45,658 bases of DNA from Paulinella micropora (lineage: Eukaryota; Cercozoa; Imbricatea; Euglyphida): NCBI GenBank assembly GCA_009731375.1, contig BJOX01000235.1, forward strand, positions 469,388 to 515,045, in the 5' to 3' direction. Position 1 is the stretch's first letter, and every line of letters begins with the position of its first letter. The notes beneath the pieces were generated by a model. The model was not told the origin of the DNA. It did not search any database and saw only the letters and a program-made list of their open reading frames with translations. Position numbers and translations under genes: made by a program. This document shows, in pieces, positions 8,144-17,515 of the stretch.

Positions 8144-9343
8144 TTCCACCACCTCGAAACGATTACCTTGAGTAGTGTCCGGGTAGGATGACGTATCGGT
8201 CTCCGAGGCAGTGTTGTAGGCCTGAGCTCGACCGAAATTTGGGTTGGAGCTTGCCCACGAGCCTCCTCCTCCTCTGGGTGGGGGGGCTGGAGCTCGAACA
8301 GCTCTCCCTCCATAAGGGGTATATCCCCGACCTCCTCCTCTTCCTCTCTGAGGGGTTCCCTGCCACCTCGAGGCTCCTCTCCATGTTCCTCGTCCTCGTC
8401 CTCCTCCTCCTCCTCCTCCTCCTCCTCCTGCTCCTGCTCCTCCTTCTCGTCCTCTTTGAGAGGCCTTTAAGTTCTTTTGTCTCTCCCTTTCCTCCTTCTT
8501 CTCCTTCATCCTCTTCATGTAGGTAATGATTGCCTCTCGTAACTCCTCATCATCACACATATTGGCATACCAACCTTCGTTCACAGCGGCAATCTGAAGC
8601 ATATTGAAAAGGCCCGGTTCCTTGCCTTCCGTCCTGCTCAGAAAATTTGCCCTTGCTGTTGGGTTCTGCCTATCATGATTGAAAGAGCAGTCTCTGTTCT
8701 CCATCTGTGCCTTACACTGCAAGCCCGCGAACCACCTCCAACATGCGGTCTTCAGGTCTGGCTCTCTCTGTCTCTTCCAACCGGCAACTCTGTTTGTGTA
8801 CGTGGCTTGTGCGCCAACAGGTACACCGCCTGCCTGTGCCGTATGTGCCTCCGTGAGCGAGTCCATGTTTGAGCATGCACTCATCACTTCTTGAAACAGT
8901 GCTGACGGAGCAACGCTTTGAACCGTATTTTCGAACACGTGTGTCTCGAGGAAGTTCTTGGACTTCACTGAGCTAAACGTCGAGCATTGTTGTATGAGCT
9001 GAGTAAGCTTACTCGGGTTAACTGTGTGTAACGCCGAAAAGAAATAGAGGATGATCGACTTGCGGCCATAGAATAGCCCATAGGAGGAAACTACCTCCGT
9101 AAGGGTCGCCGCCAAGCCAACAGCACTCCTCAAACTCATCGCCACTGTCTCAAAGATTTCAAATCCTATGAGAGTACCAGTGCAGAGATGCTGGTATCCA
9201 TGAGATTGAAAATATGAAACGCCTTGCGACGAAACGCAGGAATACGAGGCCCTTGTTACTGTTTTTGACCAATCTCTAGTCTCGGAGGGATTCGATCTGA
9301 CACAGTACAAGTTTTTGAGAAAGAAGGAGGAGATTAAGAGAAA
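8141..9343 (-). CDS. Gag-like protein with CCCH finger and RGG tail (5' end in gap)
   Basis: The frame is open from the N gap at 9344 to the TGA at 8143-8141. The first 70 or so residues look poorly conserved; the protein becomes convincing from MSLRSAVGLAA onward, so the true start is unresolved. A possible zinc site reads C-x8-C-x8-C-x3-H at roughly 8675-8745, nearer a CCCH finger than the CCHC knuckle expected in Gag. A charged KEEKERER-like coil follows, then a Gly/Arg tail with RGRG and RGG motifs (about 8250-8460). Such a tail would bind RNA. It lies in the same nominal frame as the upstream 482-residue ORF and as pol. The function as nucleocapsid is inferred from position. Confidence 0.7.
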   Translation of the reverse strand, partial: FLLISSFFLKNLYCVRSNPSETRDWSKTVTRASYSCVSSQGVSYFQSHGYQHLCTGTLIGFEIFETVAMSLRSAVGLAATLTEVVSSYGLFYGRKSIILYFFSALHTVNPSKLTQLIQQCSTFSSVKSKNFLETHVFENTVQSVAPSALFQEVMSACSNMDSLTEAHTAQAGGVPVGAQATYTNRVAGWKRQREPDLKTACWRWFAGLQCKAQMENRDCSFNHDRQNPTARANFLSRTEGKEPGLFNMLQIAAVNEGWYANMCDDEELREAIITYMKRMKEKKEERERQKNLKASQRGREGGAGAGGGGGGGGGGRGRGTWRGASRWQGTPQRGRGGGRGYTPYGGRAVRAPAPPPRGGGGSWASSNPNFGRAQAYNTASETDTSSYPDTTQGNRFEVVE

Positions 9344-9391
9344 NNNNNNNNNNNNNNNNNNNNNNNNNNNNNNNNNNNNNNNNNNNAACAC

Positions 9392-10840
9392 TCATTTAGC
9401 CTTCATGCAGGCATTGATCTCTTTGAGCTTGCTCAAAAGCGAAGCATCAGAGTCTTTGTCTGAGCTCGTCTTGGCATATAGCATGAGACTTGCCACTCCT
9501 CCTTTCCTCCCCTTGAAGGCATTTATGATGTTCTGTCTGTCCTTCTTCTCCGTGTTTGTGACCACCACCGTAGTTGAGCCCGAGGGTGCAGGGGCTGGTG
9601 GGGCAGGAGCTGGTGGGGTCAAATATGTCGGAGGGTGTGTCTTTGCACCACTCACTTTTGCTTTCATTCTTTCCAGTCTCATCGTCTTCTCGAACTCCTC
9701 ATTCTCTTTCGCCTTCTTCTTCTCAGATATCACCAGCTTTTGAGCATGAGTGATAAAGGCCACCAATTCAGAAGCAGATCTGAGAAAATTATATTTCTCC
9801 ACATATTGGTCAACACCTGCTTTGTTGGCGACCGGTGGTGCGTTACTAAGTGATTTAAGGACAGAGTGATCCTTGGTAGGAATCCATCTCTTCCATGCCT
9901 CCTTGTGCAGTAACGCACCCATCAACAGTCTGATCTTGGTCAGAACTCTGTCGGTCTTCTCTAACTCATCAATCACAGGATGAGTTTCTCCTGCTGCCTT
10001 AATGCTTTTTTCCATCTCTGCCTTCCCCTCCTCCAAGGCCTTTATTTCCATTGTAAAAAAATGAAATATGCCACTCGAGTTTTTCGAACCCAGATTGGTC
10101 TTCATTTTTGTTACATCGACTGCCTCCTGACCAGTCGCGAGGAATCTGGCCGTTGCTCTTGGGTTTGTGTACTGGAGGTAACCCTCACATCGTGGGCCGT
10201 ATGTACGTTCCCAAATCAGGGTTTGAGTGTACACCCCAAAGATAGCATCGAGTAATTCAAGGTGGGTGTGTGTGTCCCCAAACTTGATATGCTGTATCTT
10301 CTTTCTCTCTTCTGGATCAGAGACCAGTTTGCCGAGGAGCTGTGCTGTGTTTGATAATAGGATATAGACATCCTTTTTAGCAAGGCTTTTCTCTCTTCTT
10401 TGATCCTGAGGGATCCACACATAGGTGTCCTTCTCTACCCCCATCTTGTTATCAAACTCTTCTTTAGTGAGGTCATAGTGGTCTTGCACCCACTGTTGTT
10501 CCTCCACTGTGATCTCCTCTCCATCACTATGAATCAAGTCGATCATTTTTCGTCCTCCTCCTCCCGTGTAGGCAGGTGGTAAGGGATTACCATATGCTCC
10601 TCCTCCTCCCGTCTCTTCTTGTTCAAATCCTCCTTCATCTTCGTCTCCTCCATATCTTCCTTCATCATCCCAGCCCTCTTCTACTCCTCCTCCTACTCCT
10701 TCATCTCCTCCTCCTCCTTCATTCAATCCTCCTCCTCCTCCTTCATTCAATCCTCTTCCTCCTCCTCCTCCTGCTTCTTCTTCTTCTCTTCTTTGATCTG
10801 CCTCCGAGAAATCACTCACTTCGGCGGTCTCTGTCGACAT
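9392..10840 (-). CDS. Gag-like N-terminal protein, 482 aa
   Basis: ATG at 10840-10838, first after the leader. The first 95 residues are Gly/Glu-rich low complexity (GGGG and EE runs, with several LNEGGGG repeats). Residues about 96-370 are a helical, charged, globular-looking region I cannot assign to a known Gag family. A Pro/Ala-rich linker (PAPAPPAPAP) follows near 415, and the end is basic. TGA stop at 9394-9392 is only 5 bases before the N gap. It probably forms the capsid part. Whether it is separate from, or continuous with, the 8141-9343 frame depends on the gap: both are in the same nominal frame with this TGA between them. Confidence 0.7.
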   Translation of the reverse strand: MSTETAEVSDFSEADQRREEEEAGGGGGRGLNEGGGGGLNEGGGGDEGVGGGVEEGWDDEGRYGGDEDEGGFEQEETGGGGAYGNPLPPAYTGGGGRKMIDLIHSDGEEITVEEQQWVQDHYDLTKEEFDNKMGVEKDTYVWIPQDQRREKSLAKKDVYILLSNTAQLLGKLVSDPEERKKIQHIKFGDTHTHLELLDAIFGVYTQTLIWERTYGPRCEGYLQYTNPRATARFLATGQEAVDVTKMKTNLGSKNSSGIFHFFTMEIKALEEGKAEMEKSIKAAGETHPVIDELEKTDRVLTKIRLLMGALLHKEAWKRWIPTKDHSVLKSLSNAPPVANKAGVDQYVEKYNFLRSASELVAFITHAQKLVISEKKKAKENEEFEKTMRLERMKAKVSGAKTHPPTYLTPPAPAPPAPAPSGSTTVVVTNTEKKDRQNIINAFKGRKGGVASLMLYAKTSSDKDSDASLLSKLKEINACMKAK

Positions 10841-11611
10841 GATGTCGTAGTAGTGATCAACAGGAGGACAGTGTCAGCTCCTATGTTTGGTTTTTGTTCG
10901 TTTGTGTTCTGTTCCTCCTTCAGTCGATTGACTAGTGAAGAGAGAAACTAATAGAGAGGGTAGGATAAGATTCCCTGTCCTCTATGAAACACTGTTTGTA
11001 TGTTTGTTTTTGTTTGAGAAAAATAGTCTTTGAGACTTTCTCCGATTTCTTGTTCTCCTTACTCAGATTACTTTCTCCTCCTTCTTTTCTATATTGTATC
11101 TAGTATGAGGCACTTGGACCTACACACAGATAGTAATAGAGAAGCTAGAAAAGCTCTCCTTGAGAAGTCGACAGTCGGTCGGATAGGTTCTCAGACCTAC
11201 CTTTAGAAAACGATCAGAGATTTGCAAAAATACTCTGACGTATGTGTGAGATAATGCAGATAAATGCACAAACTAGAAGGGTAGAGTGTTGTGCTCCTGT
11301 CCCTATGCTTGTTTGTGTTTTGTGTGTGTTCCTTCACTCTTCTGTCCACCTCCTTCTTCTTGGTCTCTGTGTGAGAACAGCAAGAACGACAGAGAGTTTG
11401 TATCTGATGTCTCCTTGTGAGCACACAGATACTGATTGGGCTAGAGGGTACGAGACACCTGCTTGAGACCAATCAAATTATTTGTTTTGTGAAAGAGTTA
11501 TGAGGGAGCTGTGTTGGAGTATTTGTTTTCGTCTGACGTCCCCGTGTGAGACAGGTCAGTGAAAATTCACTCTGTTGCCTGTGTGGCAAAGCAGAAAGAA
11601 ATCACCCTAGT
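10841..11611 (-). other. 5' leader of gypsy-like element
   Basis: Non-coding stretch between primer-binding site and gag ATG. Blocks near the PBS (the GTCAGACGAAAACAAA region at about 11528-11545) also occur in the short relative at 15496-15511, so this leader is shared within the family. Repeated TTTGTTTT and CTCTC motifs are present. No gene is seen. Confidence 0.6.
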
Positions 11612-11626
11612 GATGTGGACTCCAAA
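11612..11626 (-). promoter_or_regulatory. Primer-binding site of gypsy-like element
   Basis: Minus strand reads TTTGGAGTCCACATC right after the 5' LTR. The core TGGAGTCCA follows the LTR by two bases and is also found after the LTR of the short relative (15400-15410). It starts with TGG, the complement of tRNA 3' CCA. The tRNA cannot be named from this. Confidence 0.65.
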
Positions 11627-11955
11627 TGTAATGCCCCCAACGATAGCTCGTAAAAAGTCGGTAATACAACCAAACACAGTCCTCAAGAATGAGAATGATG
11701 TCTCGTTATATTAGCTCAGTGAAGCCAAAAAAAGGAAAGGCAACAGACCAGGAATAAAATGGCATCAGGTCCAATCCGGACAAATAATACTGAAAAACAA
11801 GCTGGTGCACCTGTCACCAGGAAAAGGTACTTTTNNNNNNNNNNATAAAATGGCATCAGGTCCAAATCCGGACAAATAATACTGAAAAACAAGCTGGTGC
11901 ACCTGTCACCAGGAAAAGGTATTTTTTACCGGCTATCCGGGGGGTGATGCCTACA
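11627..11955 (-). repeat. 5' LTR of gypsy-like element (with gap duplication)
   Basis: Matches the 3' LTR. It looks 329 bp long because about 75 bp (ATAAAATGGCATCAGG...) occurs on both sides of the 10-N gap at 11835-11844. This is best read as an unmerged assembly overlap; true length is near 243 bp. Starts TGTAGGCATC and ends ATTACA on the minus strand. Confidence 0.85.
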
Positions 11956-12240
11956 CAGCCACCAACAACAGCGACACAGACAGAACGGGTTTGTTGGCTG
12001 GGGAGCATTTGATCTTGAGCGTGGCAGCCCGCTAGGATCTGTGCGCAAACGATCAAAAGACACAGATGCACGTCGTAGGTAAAGAAGAGAGAAAGGAAGG
12101 AAAGAAAATAGGAAACAGAAACAACTACAGGGAACTCAGACTCTTGAAGTAACTGGAACACTGCTAACCGGCTAGTAACCTGCTGGCATAAGCCAATTCT
12201 GTCAGGCGTGCGCCTTCCGAGTGCAAAACTTCTACTATAT
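11956..12240. other. No recognisable feature
   Basis: Ordinary mixed-composition sequence after the LTR. No long frame with protein-like content, no repeat and no RNA gene are seen. Confidence 0.4.
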
Positions 12241-13520
12241 GATCAGTTACGAACAGGAATTGCTGTATCCTCTCGTCCAGGCGAAGCGGGAATCCCTCCA
12301 GTGCCGCCGAACCACTGATTTCGTGAAGCAGACCTTAACCACAACTCGAGCTCGTCCACGGGGCGCCTGCTACGATGCTGGGGAACTCTGATGAAGGAAG
12401 ATCTGAGAGAGAGGAGGGGGGCCGGTAGGGGAACGTGGTCCAAGGCCGGTAGCAATGAACAAGCCTGGTCCGTCCGTCCCACCTTGAAAACAACTCCCAC
12501 CGCATACCAGATAAACCTCTTGGAAGACAAGTTTGAGAGAGCAGACTTTGAAGATGATGTGCCAGTCCTTGACAATGTCGTGACCTCCATCCCCATGATC
12601 ATGCAGATCCCTCATGAGGTGAACCTTAACAGCAATTGCAACTCGAACTCGTCGAAGGGGCGTCTGCTGCGGTGCGAAGCTAAAACCGAAGCAAAAGCCA
12701 AAACCGAAGCAGAAGCCGAAGCAGAGGCTCGAAAGCTGAATGTCACAGCTAATAGAAGCAAAGAGCAAAATTCAAAAGCAGAAGCCAAGCAGATGCTAAC
12801 AGAAGCAGGAGAGCCGAGAGCAGAAGACTGCAGTCCAGGTAGAAGAATCAAGCCGAAAACAGAAAACACAGGAACCAAAGTTGAAGCCGAAAGCTGAAAG
12901 CCAAAATCGAAAGCGGTGCCGAAGCTGAAGGCAGGCAGCAGCAGAAAGCAGAAGCAGGAGCCGAAAGCCTGATGCTGAAGCAGAGCTGAAGCAGAAACTG
13001 AAACTGAAGACAGAAAAACGTCAAAGCCGAAGCCGAAGCAGAGAGCGATGCGAACAGAAGCCCAAGCAGAAGCAGAGAGCCGAGACAAAAAGCTAAAGCT
13101 CAGGTAGAAAACTTAAGTGAAAACAGAAACCAACGCAGGAAACTGAAAGCAAAAACCTGGAGAGTGGCAAACTTCAAGCAGAAAGATGAAAGCTGAGGTC
13201 GAAAGCTGAAGCTGAAACTGCCATGGTGAAGGTGAAGTCGCAGCTGAAAACTCAAGCCGAAAGCAGCAAAAGATGAAACGAAACCGGTACAGGGGTCGAA
13301 GCCGAATGCTGAAGCAGCACGGAAGCAAAGCTGAGGGCCCAAATTGAAAACAGAAGCTGAAGTCAGGGAAGCAGCACCCAAAATCAATAAAAGAAAGATG
13401 TGAAGCCCGAGCAGAAAAACCGCAGTTGATCGCGAAGCTATAGGAACCGAAAGCTGAAGATGAAACTGAATAGGTGAAGCTGAAGCCGCAGCCGAAAACT
13501 CAAGCAGAAAATAGCAGAAC
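12241..13520 (+). repeat. Degenerate GAAGC-rich repeat array
   Basis: From about 12640 the plus strand is built from short variants of GAAGCNGAAANC, reading as Lys/Ala/Glu-rich frames. The frame at 12391-12897 comes from this composition and I do not treat it as a gene. A distinctive block near 13423-13462 (TTGATCGCGAAGCTATAGG) recurs in inverted form at about 19355-19378, and 13168-13260 recurs at 17428-17515. The array is therefore one arm of an inverted pair with 19080-19800. The first 400 bases (12241-12640) are less repetitive and unassigned. Confidence 0.65.
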
Positions 13521-13796
13521 GTGTATGTATGTATGTATGTATGTACGTACGTACGTACGTATGTACGTACGTATGTATGTATGTATGTATGTATTTAATG
13601 TATGTATTTAATGTATGTATTTAATGTATGTATTTAATGTATGTATTTAATGTATGCATGTATGTATGTATGTATGTATGCATGCATGCATACATGCATG
13701 CATGCATGAATACATGCATGCATACATGCATGCATGCTGTATGCATTCATGCATGTATGTATGTATGTATGTATGCATGTATGTGTATGTACTGCC
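13520..13796. repeat. GTAT/GCAT tetranucleotide array
   Basis: Runs of GTAT, GTAC and GCAT, plus five TATTTAATG units (about 13590-13655). The inverted partner array 19080-19800 is likewise followed by an ACAT array at 19800-19868, so microsatellite and GAAGC block travel together. Confidence 0.85.
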
Positions 13797-14220
13797 TCGA
13801 CCGGAATAGTATTAGTAAGGACTGTCGAAACAAAATAACATCAGTGATTTTGCCGTATAGAATGTTTTTCATATCGTTTTGGTGTTTATTTGATAGTGAC
13901 ATTCACATGAGCGCACAGTCAAACACTCTGGGCGGGTGGCCGCCCGGCGGAGTTGACTATAAAAAGATTTGCTGTCTTGCTATTACTACTATAATAAGTT
14001 ATATTAATAGTTGGACGAAATAGGGGGTTACGGGACCTCAAGTGTCCTTGCTCCTTTGCTGCCGAAGGGACGGTCGCCAGTACAGAGCTTCGGTGTTGGG
14101 AGTTGGTTGAGTGTGAGGCTAGGTGCCTTCAAACTTAGCGAAGGAGGGAAGCCGAAGGGAAAAAAGCTGAACTTGGTTATATACTACGTCACAGTTCAAT
14201 AACTTGTAGTTGGGAAAGAC
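13797..14220. other. No recognisable gene
   Basis: Mixed sequence. A 131-residue frame starting at 13628 begins in the microsatellite and has no protein-like features. Nothing else is supported. Confidence 0.4.
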
Positions 14221-15124
14221 CAGAGTCACGCCGGGTTACGAAACCTCACTCAGCTGCCAGTAATTGCGTAAATTATCGTGCAGGTGCCGGGTTGAAGCAG
14301 TATACTTTTTCTATATAATATAGGTGACCATGGAAGTGTCAGGAAACATGAATGTTTGTGTAAAAATTTTCAAAAGCCGGCCGGCCCATGATGACATTAA
14401 TATTATATATAATACTCAGTGACTTGTGATCATATTTATTGTATAATTTACCTTAACATTCAGGATAACAAACAGATTTTGTACTTGAAACTTGTTGAAC
14501 CAAACCGTGCAAACTCAGCTTGAAGCCGCCGCTTACTTGAAAAATTGTTAAGTGGCTGATACTGCCGAAACTTTCACTAAATATTAATAAATCGATTTCG
14601 TGATAGCTGAGCAATGTCGGCGGCCCTGCCATTAAATATACTGTCATGAAAAGCAGGTTATGCAGTGAAGTTGAAGTCATCAGTTATTAATAGTAATCCT
14701 TTCAACAGTGCTTGATGCGACTTCAACTTGTGTGCGTCTCAAACTCACTTAGCCTCTGATGGACGAGTCTACTTAGTAGAAATGCAACTGCTTCAACTTC
14801 CGAGTCTGATGTGTCGGGGGCCGATAGCTCGGGCCGCCAGGTCTCGGTTGCCGAATCGACTGCCGCCCGCGAACTTGGGCTTCAGATTCTCAGTCAGATT
14901 AAGTCCGCTCAGAATGCTACTGACTGACTGTCTTTCAAGTTTTCTGTGAAGTTTACGCTTCACCTCTTAATTCAAGTATTATATCAAGTTGATGAGTATC
15001 ATATATACAGTATAAGTGTCACCTCAGTCACGAGTCACGGTATTAATCAGTATCAAGTACTAATCATCGGATGATATTGATTTACTATTAATAATTTATC
15101 ATAGACTAGTAGATGATATATATA
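14221..15124. other. AT-rich non-coding block with ATTAAT motifs
   Basis: No coding potential. Contains repeated short motifs (TTCAACTTG, CAGTGACTTG, ATTAATA) that also occur in 1-760, 16650-17400 and 43342-43990. This suggests relatedness to the long inverted repeat family, though no long alignment is visible by eye. Confidence 0.4.
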
Positions 15125-15176
15125 GACTAAGTTTTTGGCTTGGACGGTGCAACTTGGTGTGGGAGATTAAGGGACT
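15125..15176. repeat. Inner end of right inverted-repeat arm
   Basis: Reverse complement of about 765-811 (CCCTTAATCTCCCAC, GTTGCACCG and CCAAAAACTTA blocks). It is cut off from the rest of the right arm (16647-17415) by the LTR element inserted at 15181-16646. Confidence 0.7.
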
Positions 15177-15180
15177 CCTA

Positions 15181-15399
15181 TGTGGACATCACCCCCCGAA
15201 TTATCCGGTAAAAAACTTATTTATAGATTTCGTCTGGCCGGACACGTCTGAAATGCCAATTTGATCATGGTCTTTTGGTGGCTTTTTGTCTTTGCGTCAC
15301 TGAGCTAATATAACGAGACATCATTCTCTTTTTTTGAGGACTGTGTTTGGTTATATTACCGACTTACTCTTCCATTGAGCTATCGTTGGGGATAGTACA
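15181..15399 (+). repeat. 5' LTR of short LTR element
   Basis: Begins TGTGGACATCACCCCCC and ends GATAGTACA. It is 219 bp and pairs with 16432-16646. PBS-like TTTGGAGTCCATAGC follows at 15400. Confidence 0.85.
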
Positions 15400-16420
15400 T
15401 TTGGAGTCCATAGCTAAAGGCTGATTTCTTTTCTAATCTGTCGTACAGACATCAGATAAGCACAAATTTATTTTTCGCTGATCTGTCGCACAGACATCAG
15501 ACGAAAACAAACTCCTACTCATCCNNNNNNNNNNAAAACAAGCACTCCTACTCATCCTCAAACAAAAAAAACCTACAAACAAGCAATCAATTTGTCACAA
15601 GCTGGCATAACCTTTAGCCCTTGTGCACATTTGGCTTCTGTGTGCTCTTCTACAAGACACCAGACCACACCTACTCCACTCCCTCTTGCTGCTTGCATAA
15701 AGCCAAGTAGGACAAGTGCGAAACAAACATCAGAAAAACACACAGACAGAGGAGAAACGAGCAAAGCACTCCCACTCTCTGTTCTAAACCATTTTCCTTG
15801 CATTTTCTCTGCAGAAACCAGATGAGATTACACATCTCTCACACAAGAGCAAAACAAATATCGAAGCACTGTCCGACGACAGACTGATTTCTACAAAACA
15901 GCTCTTTTGACCAAACTATTGTTATCTCTGTGTAGGGCCCTGTCGCCCCATAACTATTTCACTGACAGAGAAAAGGAAGAAGGCTAGAAGAAGGTTGCAT
16001 AGAGTGATAAGAATAACAGAGAAAAAAAACAAAAAGCATTCTATTCTCTTGCTTCGGCAGAGACAGACGAGACGGCCACGAAACAGCACCGTTACGGGTC
16101 GCTATTTGAGTGAGCGATGGTGTTTCCTGGATACGACCCGCATTAGTACCAGAATGATGATCTCATTAAAGACTCTACAGTCTAATCAAGAACTGATATA
16201 TTTTAATAACTTGAACTGCTACACCGGATTCCATCGATCTCTACTTGTATCGGCATATCGCAAGGTTAGGGCGCACTCAACCCAACTTCGGATATAGTCG
16301 TCAGACTTGATCACCTGACACTATATTAAATGATAACTCTAAACGAATCTTAGTCAGCCTTGAAAAGAAATCAGTTTAAAGCGTATTATGTCGGAAACGA
16401 AGTTCCGCCATAAAAAACTG

Positions 16421-16431
16421 GGAGGGGGTAC
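16421..16431 (+). promoter_or_regulatory. Polypurine tract of short LTR element
   Basis: GGAGGGGGTAC directly before the 3' LTR, preceded at 16386-16411 by a hairpin (TTATGTCGGAA / TTCCGCCATAA, one mismatch). It mirrors the arrangement at 1484-1527 of the large element. Confidence 0.75.
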
Positions 16432-16646
16432 TGTGGACATCACCCCCCGAATTATCAGGTAAAAAACTTATTTATAGATTTCGTCTGGCCGGACACGTCT
16501 GAAATGCCAAGTTGATCATGGTCTTTTGGTGGCTTTTTGTCTTTGCGTCACTGAGCTAATATAACGAGACATCATTCTCTTTTTTTGAGGACTGTGGTTA
16601 TATTACCGACTTACTCTTCCATTGAGCTATCGTTGGGGATAGTACA
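16432..16646 (+). repeat. 3' LTR of short LTR element
   Basis: 215 bp, TG...CA ends, about 98-99% identical to the 5' copy. Followed by the CCTA target duplicate. Confidence 0.85.
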
Positions 16647-17415
16647 CCTAGCAATACTGAGTGTGCTTGTGCCCGGGCCAGGTAGCCTGCTCCCTCAGGC
16701 TCCCTTGCGAATGTGATGATCAGTGTAGACTTTGCATTGGAGTCCTTCGCAGTGGACGAGTGAATTGGTAAAGGCGTCTAGCCGGACTGTCACGATAAAT
16801 GTGGACTCCAAAATGAACGAACTTGAAACCGCACTAGAACTTTGGAAAGGCAGTCACACTGATGTGTGTATATAATAATTCGTGACGGTAGTAAGTTTAT
16901 ATTCAAGTTAATATTAATTCATCACAAGTTCCAATTTCAAAAGAAGTTGAACTTGATGCCAATACAGGAATGATCGAGTTGACCATGATTTTGTCTGAGG
17001 TTGCTGCTCTCAGATGTAGTAAAGCCGTACTTGGTTTGAAATTTATTCAGTAATTGATGTTTTTTTGACATCGGAACTTTTGACGAATTATTTCACGAAT
17101 TATTAAAGACTAAATTGTATTGTCTCTTCAATACAATACCTTTTCCATTTTATCTCTTCTGCTTCCCACTCAGCTCTATGAGCGGCAAGTATTCTATTAA
17201 TAGTGCTTACGTAAATCAAGATTACTATTAATACATCACCACTATCATTTGAATGAGAAAGCCGAGATCGAGGCTGGTCGATTTTGCCACTTCCATGTTC
17301 CTAACACCACTGCATGACTAGGTCCGATTTATATAATTCAAGTCACTGAATAGGAACCGCCGGGCCGCAGCTTGAATCTGCCCCCCACCCCCCCTGTGAG
17401 CCACTGAGAGAGAGG
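16647..17415. repeat. Right arm of long inverted repeat
   Basis: Inverted copy of 1 to about 765. The match runs to the TCAGTGG/CCACTGA edge at 17400-17408, just before the N gap at 17416. No coding frame is visible. Together with 15125-15176 it forms the right arm, split by the LTR insertion. Confidence 0.8.
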
Positions 17416-17425
17416 NNNNNNNNNN

Positions 17426-17515
17426 AGACAAACTTCAAGCCGAAAGATGAAAGGTGAGGTCGAAAGCTGAAGCTGAAAATGCCATGGTGAAGCTGAAGTC
17501 GCAGCTGAAAACTCA
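17426..17515 (+). repeat. Fragment of GAAGC array
   Basis: About 90 bp nearly identical to 13168-13260, ending at the point where the fold-back element begins. It suggests that the fold-back element inserted into a copy of the GAAGC array. Confidence 0.7.

Larger units (their letters stand above)
1239..11955 (-). mobile_element. Ty3/gypsy-like LTR retrotransposon with internal inversion
   Basis: Two same-orientation LTRs (1239-1483 and 11627-11955, about 94-95% alike by eye) bound a leader with primer-binding site, gag, protease, reverse transcriptase and RNase H, all on the minus strand. The order PR-RT-RH-IN, YIDD reverse transcriptase, DD35E integrase and GPY motif are Ty3/gypsy features. 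The segment about 1841-4948, carrying the RNase H tail, integrase and part of the 3' UTR, is on the opposite strand. A 3-kb inversion between RNase H and the polypurine tract explains this. The 4 bases next to the outer LTR ends (CAAC at 1235-1238, CAGC at 11956-11959) are near-matches only, so a target duplication is uncertain. Confidence 0.85.
15181..16646 (+). mobile_element. Short non-autonomous LTR element, gypsy family relative
   Basis: Two near-identical LTRs (15181-15399, 16432-16646) enclose about 1 kb with primer-binding site, leader, 3' UTR block and polypurine tract, but no gag or pol. CCTA lies immediately outside both ends (15177-15180 and 16647-16650), a perfect 4-bp target duplication. 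LTRs differ by about two substitutions and one 4-base indel, so insertion is recent. Leader and 3' UTR match the large gypsy-like element, so the larger family probably supplied the proteins. The 10-N gap at 15525-15534 is flanked on both sides by CTCCTACTCATCC. It may be an overlap artefact, but it could also hide lost internal sequence. Confidence 0.85.

Noticed and set aside
7986-8526. Plus-strand frames with Leu runs opposite gag
   Set aside because: Antisense of the Gly/Arg-rich gag tail; no domain or conserved motif.
12391-12897. 168-residue Lys/Ala/Glu-rich frame
   Set aside because: Encoded by the degenerate GAAGC repeat, which also exists inverted at 19.1-19.8 kb; no start context, splice signals or domain.
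13541-13796. Possible CRISPR-like or direct-repeat array
   Set aside because: Units are 4-9 bases without spacers; it is a microsatellite.
1-17415. Polinton/Maverick transposon
   Set aside because: Long inverted ends fit, but no protein-primed polymerase, capsid, ATPase or retroviral-type integrase of its own lies between them; the integrase there belongs to the LTR element.
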